From: Cyclobacterium jeungdonense
Lineage (GTDB): Bacteria > Bacteroidota > Bacteroidia > Cytophagales > Cyclobacteriaceae
Assembly (NCBI RefSeq): GCF_010994275.1
Contig: NZ_WMCD01000005.1
Span: 248,001-312,000, forward strand
Reading direction: 5' to 3'
DNA length: 64,000 bases
Positions 48,247 through 57,210 of this stretch are shown piece after piece; position 1 is the stretch's first letter; the number at the start of each line of letters is the position of its first letter. Below the pieces are notes generated by a model, which ran no database searches, was not told the origin of the DNA, and was given only the letters and a program-made list of their open reading frames with translations. The position numbers and the translations under genes were made by a program.

Positions 48247-48752
48247 ATCCGTTTTTTGAGTTCCTCTACGGCAAGGTTTCGTTCTCGTGCTTTACCTACC
48301 CTGAGCGCATCGCACAGCGCCATTACTTCATAAAAAGCCTGATCTTTGAGGCAGGCCGCTGGAACACTTGGATAGAGAGGCTCGATGGCCTGACCTCTCA
48401 CATTACCTTTATGGTGAGGCCAAACATAAGGCACATCACTCATGATCTCGTTGCTTAACGGAGGTGCGGCATGGGCAGTAGGTACGCCTCTTACCAATGC
48501 ACCGGGCTGCTGAGGATATACATAGCGCAGGCCATATTGCAAAAAATCCATTGTCGCCTGTCGCATTACCTGCTTTTTGTTTTGAAAAAGCAACCCGGCA
48601 ATGGACGAGCGATTAAGACTCTCGCTTACCTCACTTGCGCTTATCTCCAATTCCTGAGAAAGATCTTTCATGGTCCAGGCTTGCTCGTGTTTGATGGCGA
48701 TTTTGAGTAAGATAACGATGTCCTGGGGCCGCATGCCACTGTGCTTTTTCAT
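48240..48752 (-). CDS. Winged-helix transcriptional regulator paired with the nucleotidyltransferase
   Basis: 170 residues. The N-terminal winged HTH (PQDIVILLKIAIKHEQ, then LSQELEISASEVSESLNRS at about 32-50) resembles MarR/ArsR-type folds. The C-terminal 80 residues are unusual (AAPPLSNEIMSDVPYVWPHH; KDQAFYEVMALCDALRVGKA) and recur in regulators that precede small nucleotidyltransferases. It overlaps the transferase by 7 bp and has a perfect 19-bp palindrome 46 bp upstream of its start. It probably represses its own operon and acts as the antitoxin-like partner. Confidence 0.75.
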   Translation of the reverse strand: MKKHSGMRPQDIVILLKIAIKHEQAWTMKDLSQELEISASEVSESLNRSSIAGLLFQNKKQVMRQATMDFLQYGLRYVYPQQPGALVRGVPTAHAAPPLSNEIMSDVPYVWPHHKGNVRGQAIEPLYPSVPAACLKDQAFYEVMALCDALRVGKARERNLAVEELKKRIC

Positions 48753-48775
48753 TGAATGCGTGTTTTGCTTTCAAG

Positions 48776-48816
48776 TAAAGATAGGATTAAAATTCTTAAT
48801 TCGCGAATCGCGAATT
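48776..48816 (-). promoter_or_regulatory. Promoter and palindromic operator of the HTH/nucleotidyltransferase pair
   Basis: AATTCGCGA-A-TCGCGAATT (48798-48816) is a perfect 19-bp palindrome. On the minus strand a -7-like TATCTTTA lies at 48776-48783, so the palindrome covers the expected -33 region. Repressor binding here would block transcription. The rest of 48817-49044 shows nothing identifiable. Confidence 0.65.
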
Positions 48817-49044
48817 GATAAACCGGAAACATACAACTTACAATGCCTGTTGATAATGCAATGCGCCACGCTACTGAGTTCGTAAAAAGCCATAGGCTTG
48901 AAGGTTTTTTGGTTTTTTTCACCAAAAGCTTTAATTACATTATTCCATATTCGAATACGGAATATTCACGATAATCAAACCAGGATTGATTTTAGCACGG
49001 ATTTGCTGAGATTAATTTTTGCATTTATAACAACGTACGAATCC

Positions 49045-49654
49045 CTACCTGATTTTGTGCCGCATCAATTCCGCCAGGCTGCAGGTAAAGGGATTGGCTG
49101 AGGCCCTGCCGGAGGAATAGCCCGAAAGGAACCTAAAATTCCAGTGAATGCCTTGAAATTCCTGGTCGGTTACGGGTTCCAGTTGGATTACCAGGTAATG
49201 ATCCTGTGAGGGATGCGGATAGCCATTATTGATCATGTCTTCTTTCGAAAAAACTTTGGGGCCTTTGCTAACAATCCGCCATAAATCTCCGGAATGCCGG
49301 TCTCCCGCAGTGTGCAACAGTAAATACCTTGAGTTCACAGTTTCTTTATCCAAAATAAGCGAACCCGAACCTGATCCGATTCTGAAATTGTAAGGTCTAT
49401 TTCGTTTTATCCATTCGTAGTGTTCTTCTGAATGGTAATACCCAACCAACACAAAGGTCTCATCTGGAAATAGCGCTTGATTCTTGTGAATGGTTTCCGG
49501 AAGCGCCTCTCGTATCTGGTTCTTCGATTCTGGTGTATCTTTATGGATATCAGAAGTCCTTTACACCTGTGATCACGAGCAGGCCATCCACTCGTTTCTC
49601 TGATTTAACTTCCTGAGCTGTTGTGGAAAGATCATTGTTGTATGGAAGAAACAT
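49045..49654 (-). pseudogene. Frameshifted remnant downstream of the helicase (unknown family)
   Basis: Two overlapping minus-strand frames look like one broken gene. Frame A runs from an ATG at 49654 (MFLPYNNDLSTTAQEVKSEK) to a TGA at 49550 and ends VDGLLVITGVKDF. Frame B is open from 49560 to 49045 without an ATG; it begins RTSDIHKDTPESKNQIREAL and continues through FVLVGYYHSEEHYEWIKRN to SLAELMRHKIR. A one-base shift near 49550-49560 would join them into about 200 residues. I do not recognise the family. The ATG of frame A follows the helicase stop codon by about 55 bp, so it was probably a downstream member of the same operon. Confidence 0.5.
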
Positions 49655-49708
49655 GTGGAATTCTGCTCCAAAAGCCCTCCTACGTAATTGATAATGATAA
49701 TAGCAGTT

Positions 49709-52700
49709 TTATCCAACTCTCAGCTTTGCCGCATCATGCCATAAATAATGTGGCAAAGGCTCATTCAATTTCCATTTGATGTTCATAGGTTTAGCGCCAT
49801 AATGGTCAAGCAACTTTGCTTCACCGACAAAAACGTAGCCCATTGTATTTCCGAATTCATCTTTGTTCTTTTCTCTTACAAAAAGCAAAACTTTCTTACC
49901 TTGTTCCTCATGGTTTATATATGACTTTCCCCTTGTAGTTTGCGGACCCGCTGCATTTTGACTTTGCCAATGGAATAAAGATTCATTGATTGCATAGTCG
50001 TCATACATGGTGGTGGGCGAAAAGTTTTCTTCTGATTTAATGAGGTTAATAAATAAAAGCTCCGTATTTAAATCTGAATTTTCCGCCACCCCTTCACGGT
50101 TAGATGATTTTCTTTCAAAACTACTTAAACCGAAGGCTGATAGAATTTGATCTCGGGTATAGCGCGCATGAACCTTTAGCGGTTGATCGTAGGGCAGAAT
50201 AATGTCTAATTCCTTGAAATCAATTCGGTCAATTAGAATTTCCATAACTTCAATGATTTCTTCAACCAATACCGGGTTTTTACCCAATTCCTCTATGCTA
50301 TCTTTTAAGGAGACAAATTCACCAGCTTTTTGCCATACATCATAATGAAGCATTAGCAACATTTGATTTTCATTTTCAGTAAACTCCTTTCCTGAAATCT
50401 TAAATTGATTCTTTGCTAAAGCCCGAATAAATTCGAAATAGCTTGTCGATTTGGATGAAAGCCACTTTTTTGAAATGGCATTGACGATTTGCTTTTCATT
50501 GGTACTATCAAATTCTTGGACACTGCTGGCTTCTTGATAAAGTCTCTTCCAACTCCCACGTTTATAAATCAATTGCAGAGGGATATTATGGAATTCAATA
50601 AAATTCTTCAAGTTCAATTCCAGTGTGCTTTGATGCTGGAAGTTTTGAATTTTAGAAATGAGGTGATTTCTATTCAGTGAGGTTGCCGCAGTGATATTTT
50701 CAAGAATAATCTGTTTTGCTTTTTTCTCCAGAATTACGGAACAACCAAGTGGTAAACGAGGAAAATTGTCTTCGACTTCTTTTTTTATGGTTGTTGCCGT
50801 TTTTCCAATAAGTGCTCTAAATTTGTTCTCAAAATTATACTCAGGTCTGGAATTACCTACAAAATCCAAAACCGTCAAGCACTCCTTATTTTCTGCTAAA
50901 CGAAGCCCTCGTCCGAGTTGCTGTAAGAAAATGGTAAGGCTCTCCGTTGGCCTTAAAAACAATACAGTATCTATTTCTGGAATATCTACCCCTTCATTAA
51001 AAATATCCACAACAAAAAGGTAATTGATTTCCTTGTTGAGAAGTTGGTTCCTTACTCTGTCACGGTCTTGGTTGTTGTCGCTTGTAAGGTAATCCGCCCT
51101 TAATCCAGCAAGCGTAAACTTCTCTGTCATAAACTTTGCGTGATCCATGGTAACGCAAAAGCCAAGTGCACGAACATCTAAAAGGTCTTTTGTATATTTT
51201 TCTAACGCATCAATTATTTCGCGAATCCTTCTATCATTAGCTGTGTAAACGGATGATAACTCACTTGGTACATATCGGCCACGGTCCCAGCCAACCCTAG
51301 AAAGATCAATGCTATCTGTAATCCCGAAATACTGAAATGGACAAAGCAACTTTCTATTCAAGGCCTCAGGCAGCCGAATCTCAACCGCAATTTTATTATG
51401 AAAATCTTCCTGAATATCCCCACCATCCATTCGTTCAGGGGTGGCAGTTAAGCCAAGTAAAACTTTTGGCTTGAAATAGTTGATAATGTCCCTGTAGCTG
51501 TTTGCCGTTAGGTGATGGCACTCATCAATTACTACAAAATCAAAATATTCATGAGAAAGTGTCAAATCGCCTAAGCGGTTATTCAATGTTTGCACAGACG
51601 CAAATACATGCTCGTAACTTCCTGGTTCAAAGCCACCTACTAATAACTCTCCAAAATTATTATCTTTTAAAATTCCTCTAAAAATATCCATTGACTGTTG
51701 TAATATCTCTTTTCTATGCGCCAAAAAAAGAAGCTTGGCGGTGGTGTTTTTATTTTTGAATCTTTTGTAATCAAATGCTGAAATAATCGTTTTTCCGGTC
51801 CCTGTCGCTGCCACAACCAAATTTCTATATCTATGGTGCACGGTTCGCTCAACTTCAAGCGTTTCAAGAATTTCTTCTTGAAACGGATAAGGTTTAACAT
51901 CAAAAAATATCGTGTTTAATGAGGAGGTCGTTCCTGTTTTTCCTTGATTAAGTGATTCTATTAATTTCTCCTTGTGGATGTTATCATCAAACAGTTCAAA
52001 ATCATCACTTTCCCAGTATGAATCAAAAGTTTTTTGAAACTTAGCAATAATATGGATCACTTCTTTAGTCGTGATTTTTAAATTCCACTCGAGGCCATCA
52101 GTTAGGGCTGATCGCGAAAAATTGGAAGATCCTATATATCCCGTATGAAAACCTGTATTTCTTTTAAACAGGTAGGCTTTGGCATGCAGCCTCTCATTGC
52201 CTGTGTTGTATGAAATCTTTACTTGCGTATTGGGTAGCTTAGACAATAATTGTATTGCTTTGTAATCTGATGCACCCATGTAGGTGGTTGTAATTATCCG
52301 CAATTCCCCACCGTTCAAAGTGAATTCCCGTAACTCCCTTTCGAGAATGATAATACCCTTAAACTTGATAAACGAAACGAGTAAATCAATCTTATCAGAC
52401 GATAAAATTTCTTTTTTTAATTCACTCTCTAACGATAAGCCGACATTTCCACCGGTAAAAAGTTCACTATGCGTAAGTCTTGTATAGGGGGTTATTTCTT
52501 TTAAGTGAAGTTCGAAGTCAGAAAAGTGCGAATCAACTCTTGAAAAGACTGCCTTCAAAATTTCTCCTTCCGCTGCTATTAGGTCGTTTTCAAACTCCTT
52601 CTTTTTAAGCTCCTCTTTCAAAAATAGGATGATTTTATTAGCAATCTCTATTTGTGTTTCAACCTGATTTTTTCCTTTAATTAGGTTCAAAGCAAGTTTT

Positions 52701-52849
52701 ATCGTTTGGGTCAGATGTTCAGCTAAGATGGAAGAGGCCTCTTCTTTGTCCAATACACTTTTATTAATGAAAAATTCATTTTTATCTAAAGCCCTTACTT
52801 TTTGAGAAATAAGCTTTGTTACTAAACCTTCATAAATGCCTTCGATCAT
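49709..52849 (-). CDS. PLD-nuclease/DEAD-helicase/DUF3427 fusion protein
   Basis: 1046 residues. The N-terminal phospholipase-D-like domain has the HxK site LHAKAYLFKR (H222, K224) and GSSNFSRSAL (about 240-249). Superfamily 2 helicase follows: Walker A ATGTGKT (348-354), DECH (442-445), LGLTATPERMDGGD, and QLGRGLRLAE near 640. The C-terminal third has a DUF3427-like ending (VGEAKLLDHYGAKPMNIKWK). Such proteins are found in defence islands and could cut or process foreign DNA. It overlaps the NUDIX gene by 4 bp. Base composition here is clearly more AT-rich than the flanking housekeeping genes, which suggests transfer. Confidence 0.92.
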   Translation of the reverse strand: MIEGIYEGLVTKLISQKVRALDKNEFFINKSVLDKEEASSILAEHLTQTIKLALNLIKGKNQVETQIEIANKIILFLKEELKKKEFENDLIAAEGEILKAVFSRVDSHFSDFELHLKEITPYTRLTHSELFTGGNVGLSLESELKKEILSSDKIDLLVSFIKFKGIIILERELREFTLNGGELRIITTTYMGASDYKAIQLLSKLPNTQVKISYNTGNERLHAKAYLFKRNTGFHTGYIGSSNFSRSALTDGLEWNLKITTKEVIHIIAKFQKTFDSYWESDDFELFDDNIHKEKLIESLNQGKTGTTSSLNTIFFDVKPYPFQEEILETLEVERTVHHRYRNLVVAATGTGKTIISAFDYKRFKNKNTTAKLLFLAHRKEILQQSMDIFRGILKDNNFGELLVGGFEPGSYEHVFASVQTLNNRLGDLTLSHEYFDFVVIDECHHLTANSYRDIINYFKPKVLLGLTATPERMDGGDIQEDFHNKIAVEIRLPEALNRKLLCPFQYFGITDSIDLSRVGWDRGRYVPSELSSVYTANDRRIREIIDALEKYTKDLLDVRALGFCVTMDHAKFMTEKFTLAGLRADYLTSDNNQDRDRVRNQLLNKEINYLFVVDIFNEGVDIPEIDTVLFLRPTESLTIFLQQLGRGLRLAENKECLTVLDFVGNSRPEYNFENKFRALIGKTATTIKKEVEDNFPRLPLGCSVILEKKAKQIILENITAATSLNRNHLISKIQNFQHQSTLELNLKNFIEFHNIPLQLIYKRGSWKRLYQEASSVQEFDSTNEKQIVNAISKKWLSSKSTSYFEFIRALAKNQFKISGKEFTENENQMLLMLHYDVWQKAGEFVSLKDSIEELGKNPVLVEEIIEVMEILIDRIDFKELDIILPYDQPLKVHARYTRDQILSAFGLSSFERKSSNREGVAENSDLNTELLFINLIKSEENFSPTTMYDDYAINESLFHWQSQNAAGPQTTRGKSYINHEEQGKKVLLFVREKNKDEFGNTMGYVFVGEAKLLDHYGAKPMNIKWKLNEPLPHYLWHDAAKLRVG

Positions 52850-53226
52850 AATTTTAAATATTCATTCATTATTGGGATATCAGCCTCAGCCCAATCTAAA
52901 CGAGTAAGTCTATCCTTTCTAAGCCACTTGTAACTCTTATGCTCTGCGAGTTTTAGTTCACCTCCGATGTGCGAAGCGAGAAATGGAATTAAGTATATGT
53001 TTTTGGTTGGATATTTAAACGCAGATGGGGTCAACCGATGAACGAGTTTTATGTCAATATTCAGTTCCTCTTTGATTTCCCTTAGAATACAATCTTCTTC
53101 GGATTCTCCTACTTCCATTTTACCACCTGGGAACTCCCATTTAAGAGGTAATTGCATTTTTTCGCTTCGCTGAACGACTAATGTTTCAGCATTTCTTTCG
53201 ATTAATGCGCAAGTAACTTTGATCAT
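52846..53226 (-). CDS. NUDIX hydrolase (MutT/8-oxo-dGTPase-like)
   Basis: 126 residues. The NUDIX box is present at residues 35-57 (GKMEVGESEEDCILREIKEE) with all metal-binding Glu residues; Asn replaces the usual Gly near its end. FPGGKME precedes it as in MutT. It hydrolyses a nucleoside diphosphate-linked substrate, probably an NTP or dNTP. Its stop codon overlaps the helicase start (4 bp, same strand), so the two are translationally coupled. NUDIX genes beside DUF3427 helicases recur in other genomes as far as I recall; the functional link is not known. Confidence 0.93.
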   Translation of the reverse strand: MIKVTCALIERNAETLVVQRSEKMQLPLKWEFPGGKMEVGESEEDCILREIKEELNIDIKLVHRLTPSAFKYPTKNIYLIPFLASHIGGELKLAEHKSYKWLRKDRLTRLDWAEADIPIMNEYLKL

Positions 53227-53231
53227 AATTA

Positions 53232-53564
53232 TTATGAAATATACTTTTCATTTTCTCTTTCATGATCTTTATCCTTTTGCCTGTCGGCGTTGATCTTATC
53301 CAACCACCATTGCGTTCGTGTTTTCGGAACAACATAATATTTACAACCCTCATGTCCGTGCCAGAAACAACCGTGCACTTGAACTATCGTATTGTATTTT
53401 GGCAAAACAATATCTGGTTTTCCAGGCAACTTTTTGTCATGTAGTTTAAATCGAAAACCATGGGCATGAAGATACTTCCGAACCAGCATTTCCGGTTTGG
53501 TATCCTTTCCCTTGATCCGGCTCATGTTATAGCTCCTTATTTCCGGTTCGTGAACGTCTGCCAT
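53232..53564 (-). CDS. Vsr-like very-short-patch-repair endonuclease, C-terminally truncated
   Basis: 110 residues from MADVHEPEIRSYNMSRIKGK at 53564. The frame opens further upstream, but this Met aligns with Vsr starts. Catalytic positions match E. coli Vsr numbering: E25 (KPEMLVR), D51 (GKPDIVL), H64 and H69 (VHGCFWHGH). It ends KDKDHERENEKYIS, so the final strand and helix normally present (LGWRVLxVWEC in relatives) are missing; E. coli Vsr has about 156 residues. No cytosine methyltransferase is in the window. Its stop codon lies 5 bp before the NUDIX start. It may be a working short form or a decaying gene. Confidence 0.85.
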   Translation of the reverse strand: MADVHEPEIRSYNMSRIKGKDTKPEMLVRKYLHAHGFRFKLHDKKLPGKPDIVLPKYNTIVQVHGCFWHGHEGCKYYVVPKTRTQWWLDKINADRQKDKDHERENEKYIS

Positions 53565-53634
53565 GATAAAATTAATTTGTCTACTGAAATACCGGTGTTC
53601 TTGAAATACCAAGGATGGAAGTCGTTGGCTCCCC

Positions 53635-54897
53635 CTAATTTGTTTCGTATTCTAGTCCCGGGAATTTTTCAGTGAATTTATTGATAATTTTGTGTATGTT
53701 GCCGATTCCCCAATTTCTTGCAACATAATACCCTTCTCCTCTATAAATGAGTTCAGGAGCGTCATTTGCTCTGTATTTTCTGTACTTAATTTCCGTGTCT
53801 GTAAAATCTTCCTTTTTCTTTAACAGAAAAAAACTGCAACTTTTGTCCTCCCTCAAAAAGCTGATCACATTGTCGTCAATAAGGCCTTTGGCTTCCAGCA
53901 AGTTAATGGTCTGAAGTCCAATGTCAGATTTTTTAAAATTTCTGCTAAAAATTTCCCCATTGTATTTTAGGTTATAGGTACTTCGATCTCTGTCGGAGGA
54001 TAAACTGTCCAGGGCTTCTTTAATATTTTCCCTTGTATCTTTTTCCTGTTCCGGATCAGAACTAATTGCGTACAGGGACGCCAATATTAATTTTTGATTT
54101 TTTTCCCAAAAACTGGATAATAGTTTTCTTTCCTCATTACCGAGTGCCATAATTAATTCCTGTTTGTGTCCATCAGCTTCTTCGTTAATCGAAGGTTGAC
54201 TTAAGGATTTTAAATATTCGGTTAATATATTCTCTGTACGCGCTGAAATATTTTGGTTTAATGCGGGTTCAATCAAGTAATCTACAATAGATTGGTAATT
54301 AACTTGAATAAACTCTTTGCAGTTACATTCCGGCTCGGTTAGTTCTATTAGTTCAAGCGTTGAGATAGGGGTTAAGTAAATATAGATGACAATATTGTCA
54401 TCATTTTCTGAAGGATTAAAGTATCTGAAGTAGCTGTTCGTTTGATCGTTGTTCTCTCTACTCTCAACTTTATTTTCGATAACCAATCGTATATTCTTAG
54501 TTTTTCCAGCAATTAAAAGAGTCAATTCAATGTAGATGTCAAGTCTCCCAAAATTTTTAATCGAGTATTCAGGTTTAATGAAAAGCCTTTCAATTAAGTA
54601 GTCCTCTGTCACAAAAGAATTGAAAAGGTCGCGGTGCTTGCTTTTTAACTTATCACTGCTAAACTTCAAAATAATGTCTAAAAATTTCTTGATAGGAAAT
54701 TCGCCCAAATTATGGCTCTCCAGGTTCCCTAACAACCAGGCAAGAAATCCGCTATGACTGATTTCCCTTCGGCTAACGCCCAATATTTCTGAGAATGACT
54801 TGGAATAGTAAAAGTTTTCCAACTTTTGGAAGTCGGGGTCATTCTTAAATTTTATAATCTCATCCCTGATTTGGTCTATCGTGAATTTATCTGTCAT
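53635..54897 (-). CDS. PD-(D/E)XK nuclease family protein (PDDEXK_4-like)
   Basis: 420 residues. EISHSGFLAWLLGNLESHNL (about 45-64) is the family's N-terminal HSxFLxWLL signature. The nuclease centre is D120 (FGRLDIYIEL) and E141-N-K143 (RLVIENKVES) with Q152/Y156 following. The C-terminal half is helical, with no second domain recognised. It is probably the first gene of the minus-strand island, with vsr 70 bp downstream. Members often lie in defence islands and are thought to cut DNA. The composition is AT-rich like the helicase. Confidence 0.87.
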   Translation of the reverse strand: MTDKFTIDQIRDEIIKFKNDPDFQKLENFYYSKSFSEILGVSRREISHSGFLAWLLGNLESHNLGEFPIKKFLDIILKFSSDKLKSKHRDLFNSFVTEDYLIERLFIKPEYSIKNFGRLDIYIELTLLIAGKTKNIRLVIENKVESRENNDQTNSYFRYFNPSENDDNIVIYIYLTPISTLELIELTEPECNCKEFIQVNYQSIVDYLIEPALNQNISARTENILTEYLKSLSQPSINEEADGHKQELIMALGNEERKLLSSFWEKNQKLILASLYAISSDPEQEKDTRENIKEALDSLSSDRDRSTYNLKYNGEIFSRNFKKSDIGLQTINLLEAKGLIDDNVISFLREDKSCSFFLLKKKEDFTDTEIKYRKYRANDAPELIYRGEGYYVARNWGIGNIHKIINKFTEKFPGLEYETN

Positions 54898-54980
54898 TAC
54901 CCTTTGCGATTCGTCCTACTTGCTTACCACCCTAAAAACATTCCCAGATAGCTAACTGCTTACAAAATACCAGATCTTCC

Positions 54981-55062
54981 CAACTTCATCAGTCAAAAAA
55001 TCCTGCATTTCCCCCTATAAATTCCCTAACAAGATAGGGGAAATATTTAGAACGGGGAAGTT
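54981..55062. other. Nested inverted repeats between the nuclease and the LytTR gene
   Basis: TTTCCCCCTAT (55008-55018) pairs with ATAGGGGAAA (55034-55043). Outside it, CAACTTC (54981-54987) pairs with GAAGTTG (55056-55062). The 351-bp spacer 54898-55248 holds no gene. The structure could be a terminator, an RNA element or a junction of the AT-rich island. Confidence 0.4.
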
Positions 55063-55248
55063 GATGGGCCGGAAAAATTATCCCGCGAGGCATCCCCAAA
55101 AGAGCTTATCGAAATCGTATTACAGCCTGCCAATACTAATTGATCCTCTCAAGGCGAGCTATAATAACCCCAACCGCTATTATTTGGCCAACCACAGAAT
55201 AAAAATCCATTCACTGGGGACTTGATCCAAGCGGGTAAATGCCTGATT

Positions 55249-56016
55249 TCAGCTGTTCAGCCACTTCTTAAAATCTGCGGAACGGTCGATGCTTACGATG
55301 GCATCAAAAGGATCCTCGGTTTTGGGATTAAGTTCCAGCTTTACCCGGCCCCGGGAGTACGCAACCATGCTCGAAATGGCATCCATATGGACCAGGTACT
55401 TTCGGTTAATGCGAAAAAAATATGTGGGGTCAAGAAGGGCCTCCAGCTTGTCGAGCGAATACTCCAGGGGAAAGCGACTTCCGTCATGGGTGCGGATAAA
55501 AATACTTTTGTCCAAAACAAAAAAATAGGCGACTTCTTCCACGTCTACTTTCTTGATTTTTTCTCCTATTTGGATCAGGAAGCGTTTTTTATAGTCGGGT
55601 TGCCGCCCCTGCATCTGCGCCAACAGGGAATCGAAATCAATGCCCAGTGCCGATTTCATATCCCGGTACTTTTGGAGGCTCTGGATCAAATCGGTCTTCC
55701 GGATGGGTTTTAAGAGGTAGGAAATGCTGTTGAGCTGAAAGGCCCGGATGGCATATTGATCGTAGGCGGTAGTAAAAATGATGGGGGTGCTCACCTCCAC
55801 CCAATCGAAAATGCTAAAGCTAATCCCATCGGAAAGCTGTATATCAAGGAAAATAAGGTCTACCCGATTTTGCTCCAACCAACGGACCGATTCTTTGATG
55901 GAGCCCAGCTTGGCCATAATCCGAATATCCGATGCGGTTTCCAACAATAGCGATTCCAGTTTCTCGGCCGCTATTTGCTCGTCTTCTATAATTAATACGG
56001 TCAGGCTATTCACCAT
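55249..56016 (-). CDS. LytTR-family response regulator
   Basis: 255 residues. A receiver domain (LTVLIIEDEQIAAEKLESLL) carries the phospho-acceptor D58 in VDLIFLDIQLSDG, a Thr in PIIFTTAYDQYAI and a Lys in YLLKPIRK. A LytTR DNA-binding domain covers about residues 145-255 (FVLDKSIFIRTHDGSRFPLE; FFRINRKYLVHMDAI). It overlaps the histidine kinase gene by 11 bp, so the pair forms a two-component system. Targets are unknown; the adjacent beta-barrel gene on the same strand is a candidate. Confidence 0.95.
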   Translation of the reverse strand: MVNSLTVLIIEDEQIAAEKLESLLLETASDIRIMAKLGSIKESVRWLEQNRVDLIFLDIQLSDGISFSIFDWVEVSTPIIFTTAYDQYAIRAFQLNSISYLLKPIRKTDLIQSLQKYRDMKSALGIDFDSLLAQMQGRQPDYKKRFLIQIGEKIKKVDVEEVAYFFVLDKSIFIRTHDGSRFPLEYSLDKLEALLDPTYFFRINRKYLVHMDAISSMVAYSRGRVKLELNPKTEDPFDAIVSIDRSADFKKWLNS

Positions 56017-57094
56017 CGATTAATGGAAGTTTTGCGATATAATAATCGGTTTGCACAACGAACGCGGGCTCTTCGGAACCTATCATCGCATACCGCTTAG
56101 TCAAATTTTTCAGACCCAGACCCGTGGAATGCCCCATGGATATCTTGGGCTGCAGATTATTTTTGATGATAAGGTAATTCCCCTGGCTGAAAATATCAAT
56201 ACTCAGCGGCATGGATTCGTTAATCACGTTATGTTTGATGGCATTCTCAAGCACTACCTGCAGGGATAAGGGAGGGAGGAAAAATTTCAGTAGAGAAGCC
56301 GGGACATTAATGGAGAAGATCAGGTAATCCCCATAGCGTATCTGCTGCAAAAACAGGTAGGAACGCATAAAATTCAGCTCTTTTTCCAGGGTGGCGACCG
56401 GCTGCTCAATGGTCTCCAGGACATAGCGGTAAATATGCGAAAACTCATCGATAAACTGCTGGGCCTTTCGGGTGTCTTTGTTTACCAGGCCCGACAATAC
56501 GTTCAGGCTGTTAAACATAAAGTGGGGATTTATCTGGCTTTTCAAAACCTCAAACTTGATTTGAGATAGCTCTTCCTCCAGGTTTTTGGCCATTTGTTCG
56601 ACGCGCTTGTGTTGCGTAAAAAACAGCCAACCTTCTAGAATGGAGACCATTAGGATGTTAACCACACTAAATATCAATGCGTTGCTTATATATACTCCCC
56701 TCAATTCTTCAGCATAGGGTGTTACGAAATGGGCAAACGAGGTAAAAGCGACGGAAACCACCATTGCTACGCTTACTGAGAATGCCAATTGAATTAGTAT
56801 CCGCTTGAAAGTGGCCAGGCTCCATGGGCTCACCCGGTTCAGAAAACGAATAAAAAACAAATTGGAATAGGCCAATAAAAATCCGGCAAAAAGGGTAAAT
56901 ACCAGTCCACGGAATAACCGGTAAAGAAAGTATCCGAAATCAGACAAAACATGATAACCCGAGAAGTGATTGTAAAGAATGACGATCAATTGCACCCCCA
57001 AAGAAAAACCGATTAAAAACTGCAGGAGGTTTTTGAAGGATAGTAATTGATGGATCGACTTTACGTTCATTAAGGCTATCTGATTTCCTGTCAA
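56006..57094 (-). CDS. Membrane sensor histidine kinase (His_kinase/LytS-type)
   Basis: 362 residues with four N-terminal transmembrane helices (about residues 18-40, 48-66, 85-107, 125-150) and a short coiled coil. The phospho-His box is KSQINPHFMFNSLNVLSGLV near residue 190-210. An HATPase domain follows, with VLENAIKHNVI and GLGLKNLTKRYAMIG. There is no large extracytoplasmic sensor, so the signal is probably sensed within the membrane. It overlaps the response regulator gene by 11 bp. Confidence 0.94.
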   Translation of the reverse strand: MTGNQIALMNVKSIHQLLSFKNLLQFLIGFSLGVQLIVILYNHFSGYHVLSDFGYFLYRLFRGLVFTLFAGFLLAYSNLFFIRFLNRVSPWSLATFKRILIQLAFSVSVAMVVSVAFTSFAHFVTPYAEELRGVYISNALIFSVVNILMVSILEGWLFFTQHKRVEQMAKNLEEELSQIKFEVLKSQINPHFMFNSLNVLSGLVNKDTRKAQQFIDEFSHIYRYVLETIEQPVATLEKELNFMRSYLFLQQIRYGDYLIFSINVPASLLKFFLPPLSLQVVLENAIKHNVINESMPLSIDIFSQGNYLIIKNNLQPKISMGHSTGLGLKNLTKRYAMIGSEEPAFVVQTDYYIAKLPLIDGE

Positions 57095-57164
57095 AGATAA
57101 AATGATTTGTTTTGTCTGGCTTCCTAGTGAGAAAAGAATTGATTCCTACCCTTCAAAAAAGGAA

Positions 57165-57193
57165 AAGAAACCGGATTGTGCTTCCTAATCCGG
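57165..57193 (-). terminator. Terminator after the beta-barrel gene
   Basis: On the minus strand CCGGATT-AGGAAGCAC-AATCCGG is followed by TTTCTTTTCC, 18 bp after the stop codon at 57211. It separates the barrel gene from the kinase gene. Confidence 0.7.
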
Positions 57194-57210
57194 CTTCCAT
57201 CCCTTCCTAT

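Noticed and set aside
49709..53564. The island as a classical restriction-modification system
   Set aside because: No DNA methyltransferase is present, and the helicase domain order is not that of type I or type III restriction subunits.
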